The translations under genes were made by a program, and so were the position numbers. The notes below the pieces were generated by a model. That model saw nothing but the letters and a program-made list of their open reading frames with translations, did not search any database and was not told the origin of the DNA. DNA of 34,618 nt from an uncultured bacterium (GTDB lineage: Bacteria > Patescibacteriota > Saccharimonadia > Saccharimonadales > CAIOMD01), in NCBI GenBank assembly GCA_903880655.1, contig CAIRQE010000027.1, positions 1 through 34,618 on the forward strand, given 5' to 3'. Within the stretch, counting starts at the first letter, position 1. Each line of letters begins with the position of its first letter. Of the stretch, positions 33,019 to 34,618 are shown piece by piece.

Positions 33019-33423
33019 ATGTCTGTACTCGCAATTGCTAAAGGTGTAAGAATGAGCCCACGAAAAGTTGGGGTAGTAGCTGCTCTCGTAAGAGGCCGTA
33101 CTGTTGCTGATGCACTCGTAATCCTAGAACATACTCCACGAAGAAGTGCGGAACCAGTTGCTAAGGTTATTGCAAGTGCTCGAGCTAACGCTGAGCATAA
33201 CCATAACTTGAAGCCTGATACGCTCCGAATTGTAGAAATAAGTGTTTCTCCAGGCCAACGTCTGAAGAGATACCGACCTGCTGCTCGTGGACGAGCTAAT
33301 CCTTTCCAACGACGAACAAGTCACATTCGAGTTGTTGTTGATGGTGAAGCACGTGTATCTAAAAAAGTTTCTGAAAAGGCTCCAAAAGCTGATTCAGCTA
33401 AAGCTAAGAAGGAGACCAAATAA
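33019..33423 (+). CDS. rplV: 50S ribosomal protein L22 (uL22)
   Basis: 134 aa. Its beta-hairpin lines the exit tunnel. KGVRMSPRKVGVVAALVRGR at the start and the RGRANPFQRRTSHIRVVV hairpin end are clear. A lysine/alanine-rich tail of about 20 residues is extra. AGGAG precedes the ATG. The stop overlaps the rpsC start by one base. Confidence 0.96.
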   Translation: MSVLAIAKGVRMSPRKVGVVAALVRGRTVADALVILEHTPRRSAEPVAKVIASARANAEHNHNLKPDTLRIVEISVSPGQRLKRYRPAARGRANPFQRRTSHIRVVVDGEARVSKKVSEKAPKADSAKAKKETK

Positions 33424-34052
33424 TGGGTCAAAAAGTAAATCCAATTAGTTTCCGTCTACAGCTTAATAAGAACTGGCGTAGTAAATGGTTCGCTCCTAAA
33501 AAGGATTACACCATTTTTCTAACACAAGATCTTGCTGTTCGACGAATGATCGATAAAAAAATTGGTTCTCGTGGTGCTATTAATACGGTGGATATAGAAC
33601 GATCTCCAAACATGGTATCCGTTACTATTCACACCGCTAAAGCCGGTGTTGTTATTGGCCGTGGTGGTGCGGGAGCCCAAGAACTAAAGGCTGCTATTGA
33701 AAAAATTTATGGCATCCAAGTTCGAGTTAACATTGAAGAAGTTAAAAAGCCTGAACTACATGCAAAATTAGTTGCTGAAAATATCGCAAACCAACTTGAA
33801 CGACGTATTGCATTTAGACGAGCTATAAAGAGCTCTGCTGGTGCAACTATGCGTGCTGGTGCTAAGGGTATCCGTATTGAAGTCGCTGGACGACTTAATG
33901 GTGCTGAAATGTCACGACGAGAAAAGATGATTGAAGGTTCAGTTCCTCTTCATACCCTTCGTGCAGATATTGACTATGGCTATGTAAGAGCAAAGACTAT
34001 CACCGGTATTATCGGTGTTAAGGTTTGGATCTACAAAGGAGAGGTAAGCTAG
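33423..34052 (+). CDS. rpsC: 30S ribosomal protein S3 (uS3)
   Basis: 209 aa, at the mRNA entry tunnel. MGQKVNPISFRL is the family N-terminus. A type II KH domain has the GRGG loop (VVIGRGGAG, about 77-85), and the C-terminal domain follows with GRLNGAEMSRREK. AAGGAG lies upstream of the start. It is 1 nt from rplP. Confidence 0.97.
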   Translation: MGQKVNPISFRLQLNKNWRSKWFAPKKDYTIFLTQDLAVRRMIDKKIGSRGAINTVDIERSPNMVSVTIHTAKAGVVIGRGGAGAQELKAAIEKIYGIQVRVNIEEVKKPELHAKLVAENIANQLERRIAFRRAIKSSAGATMRAGAKGIRIEVAGRLNGAEMSRREKMIEGSVPLHTLRADIDYGYVRAKTITGIIGVKVWIYKGEVS

Positions 34053-34053
34053 T

Positions 34054-34467
34054 ATGTTACTCCCAAATAAAATGAAGCACCGAAAGGTGTTCAAAGGTAA
34101 AATCCGTGGTACAGCAAGTGCCGGTAACTACATTGCTTATGGAAGTTATGCACTGCAGTCACTCGGCAACGAACGTATTACGAGCCGTCAAATTGAATCA
34201 GCTCGTCAGGCTATGACTCGTTACGTCAAGCGTGGTGGCCGTATCTGGATTCGTATTTTTCCACATACGCCTGTTACTCGTAAACCACAAGACGTTAAAA
34301 TGGGTAGCGGTAAAGGAAATCCAGAATTTTTCGTAGCTAAGGTTCGACCAGGCACAATCTTGTTCGAAATGCAGGGTGTTGATGAATCAGTTGCTAGAGA
34401 AGCTATGAGACTTGCTGCACATAAGCTACCTATCAAGACTAAATTCTTGGTTAAGGAGGACGTATAG
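34054..34467 (+). CDS. rplP: 50S ribosomal protein L16 (uL16)
   Basis: 137 aa, which organises the A-site region of 23S rRNA. MLLPNKMKHRKVFKG, RGGRIWIRIFPHTPVTRKP, MGSGKGNPEFFVAKVRPG and LAAHKLPIKT are all present. GGAGAGG precedes the ATG one base after the rpsC stop. Confidence 0.97.
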   Translation: MLLPNKMKHRKVFKGKIRGTASAGNYIAYGSYALQSLGNERITSRQIESARQAMTRYVKRGGRIWIRIFPHTPVTRKPQDVKMGSGKGNPEFFVAKVRPGTILFEMQGVDESVAREAMRLAAHKLPIKTKFLVKEDV

Positions 34468-34468
34468 T

Positions 34469-34618
34469 ATGAAAACTGTTGATATACGCAAAATGAATAC
34501 TGAGCAACTAACGCTTGAAACTACTAAACTACGTGAAGAGATAGCTCAAATGCGAAGAAAAATCGCTATGGGTGAAGTCACAAATGTACGTTCTATTAGA
34601 GTAAAGCGAAAAGATCTC
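34469..34618 (+). CDS. rpmC: 50S ribosomal protein L29 (uL29), 5' part
   Basis: The first 50 codons; the gene runs off the window. It begins MKTVDIRKMNTEQL and has the usual helical hairpin with LREEIAQMRRKIAMGEV. AAGGAGG precedes the ATG, which starts one base after the rplP stop. Gene order rplP-rpmC is the standard S10 order. Confidence 0.92.
   Translation, partial: MKTVDIRKMNTEQLTLETTKLREEIAQMRRKIAMGEVTNVRSIRVKRKDL

Noticed and set aside
1..34618. UGA recoded as glycine, as in some CPR lineages
   Set aside because: rsmD ends naturally at TGA and no long gene has an internal in-frame TGA.
1..34618. CRISPR arrays, insertion sequences, prophage genes or rRNA genes
   Set aside because: No regularly spaced repeats, transposase, integrase, phage structural gene or rRNA sequence was seen.

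Overview
The window is a dense, mostly plus-strand stretch of a small bacterial genome. It carries the core transcription and translation genes and looks like Candidate Phyla Radiation (Patescibacteria), most likely Candidatus Saccharibacteria (TM7). This placement is inferred from protein style and gene order, since no rRNA gene is present. UGA is a stop codon (rsmD ends in TGA) and no frame needs UGA read as glycine. That argues against the recoded Gracilibacteria and Absconditabacteria.

Layout. Positions 1-8.4 kb hold the 3' part of radA, a PIN/TRAM protein, a class A penicillin-binding protein on the minus strand, recG, a probable zinc phospholipase-like protein and rsmD, followed by tRNA-Leu(UAG). 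Positions 8.5-13.1 kb hold tyrS-hisS, tig and clpP. Positions 13.1-23.7 kb form a likely fused RNA polymerase and str operon, rpoB-rpoC-rpsL-rpsG-fusA. Then come tuf and a monocistronic rpsJ, each with its own promoter and terminator. Positions 25.6-28.4 kb are an accessory island on the minus strand: a 76-codon ORF, a 192-aa orphan and an MprF/DUF2156-like membrane protein. pyrG follows on the plus strand. From 30.1 kb the rest of the S10 operon (rplC-rplD-rplW-rplB-rpsS-rplV-rpsC-rplP-rpmC) runs off the end behind its own promoter and a three-hairpin leader. rpsJ is therefore separated from its usual operon by about 4.8 kb.

Regulation visible in the sequence. A near-perfect CIRCE (HrcA operator) lies between tig and clpP and overlaps the clpP promoter. 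Several non-ribosomal genes (recG, tyrS, tig, clpP, the mprF-like gene) have a -10 box only 6-11 nt before the start codon and no Shine-Dalgarno sequence, which suggests leaderless or near-leaderless mRNAs. Ribosomal, RNA polymerase and elongation-factor genes have proper Shine-Dalgarno sequences. Structured leaders precede rpoB and rplC, and the rpsL-rpsG gap can form alternative hairpins.

The most surprising content is inside the housekeeping proteins. EF-G has NKIN in place of NKxD (G4) and has lost the SA motif (G5). RpoC has lost both cysteine zinc sites and has a strongly altered trigger helix (LDSKH where MRTFH is usual). TyrRS has TVGH in place of HIGH. Ribosomal protein uS12 has proline where the streptomycin-site lysine K88 normally sits. 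All these reading frames are otherwise intact, so these look like lineage features and not errors.
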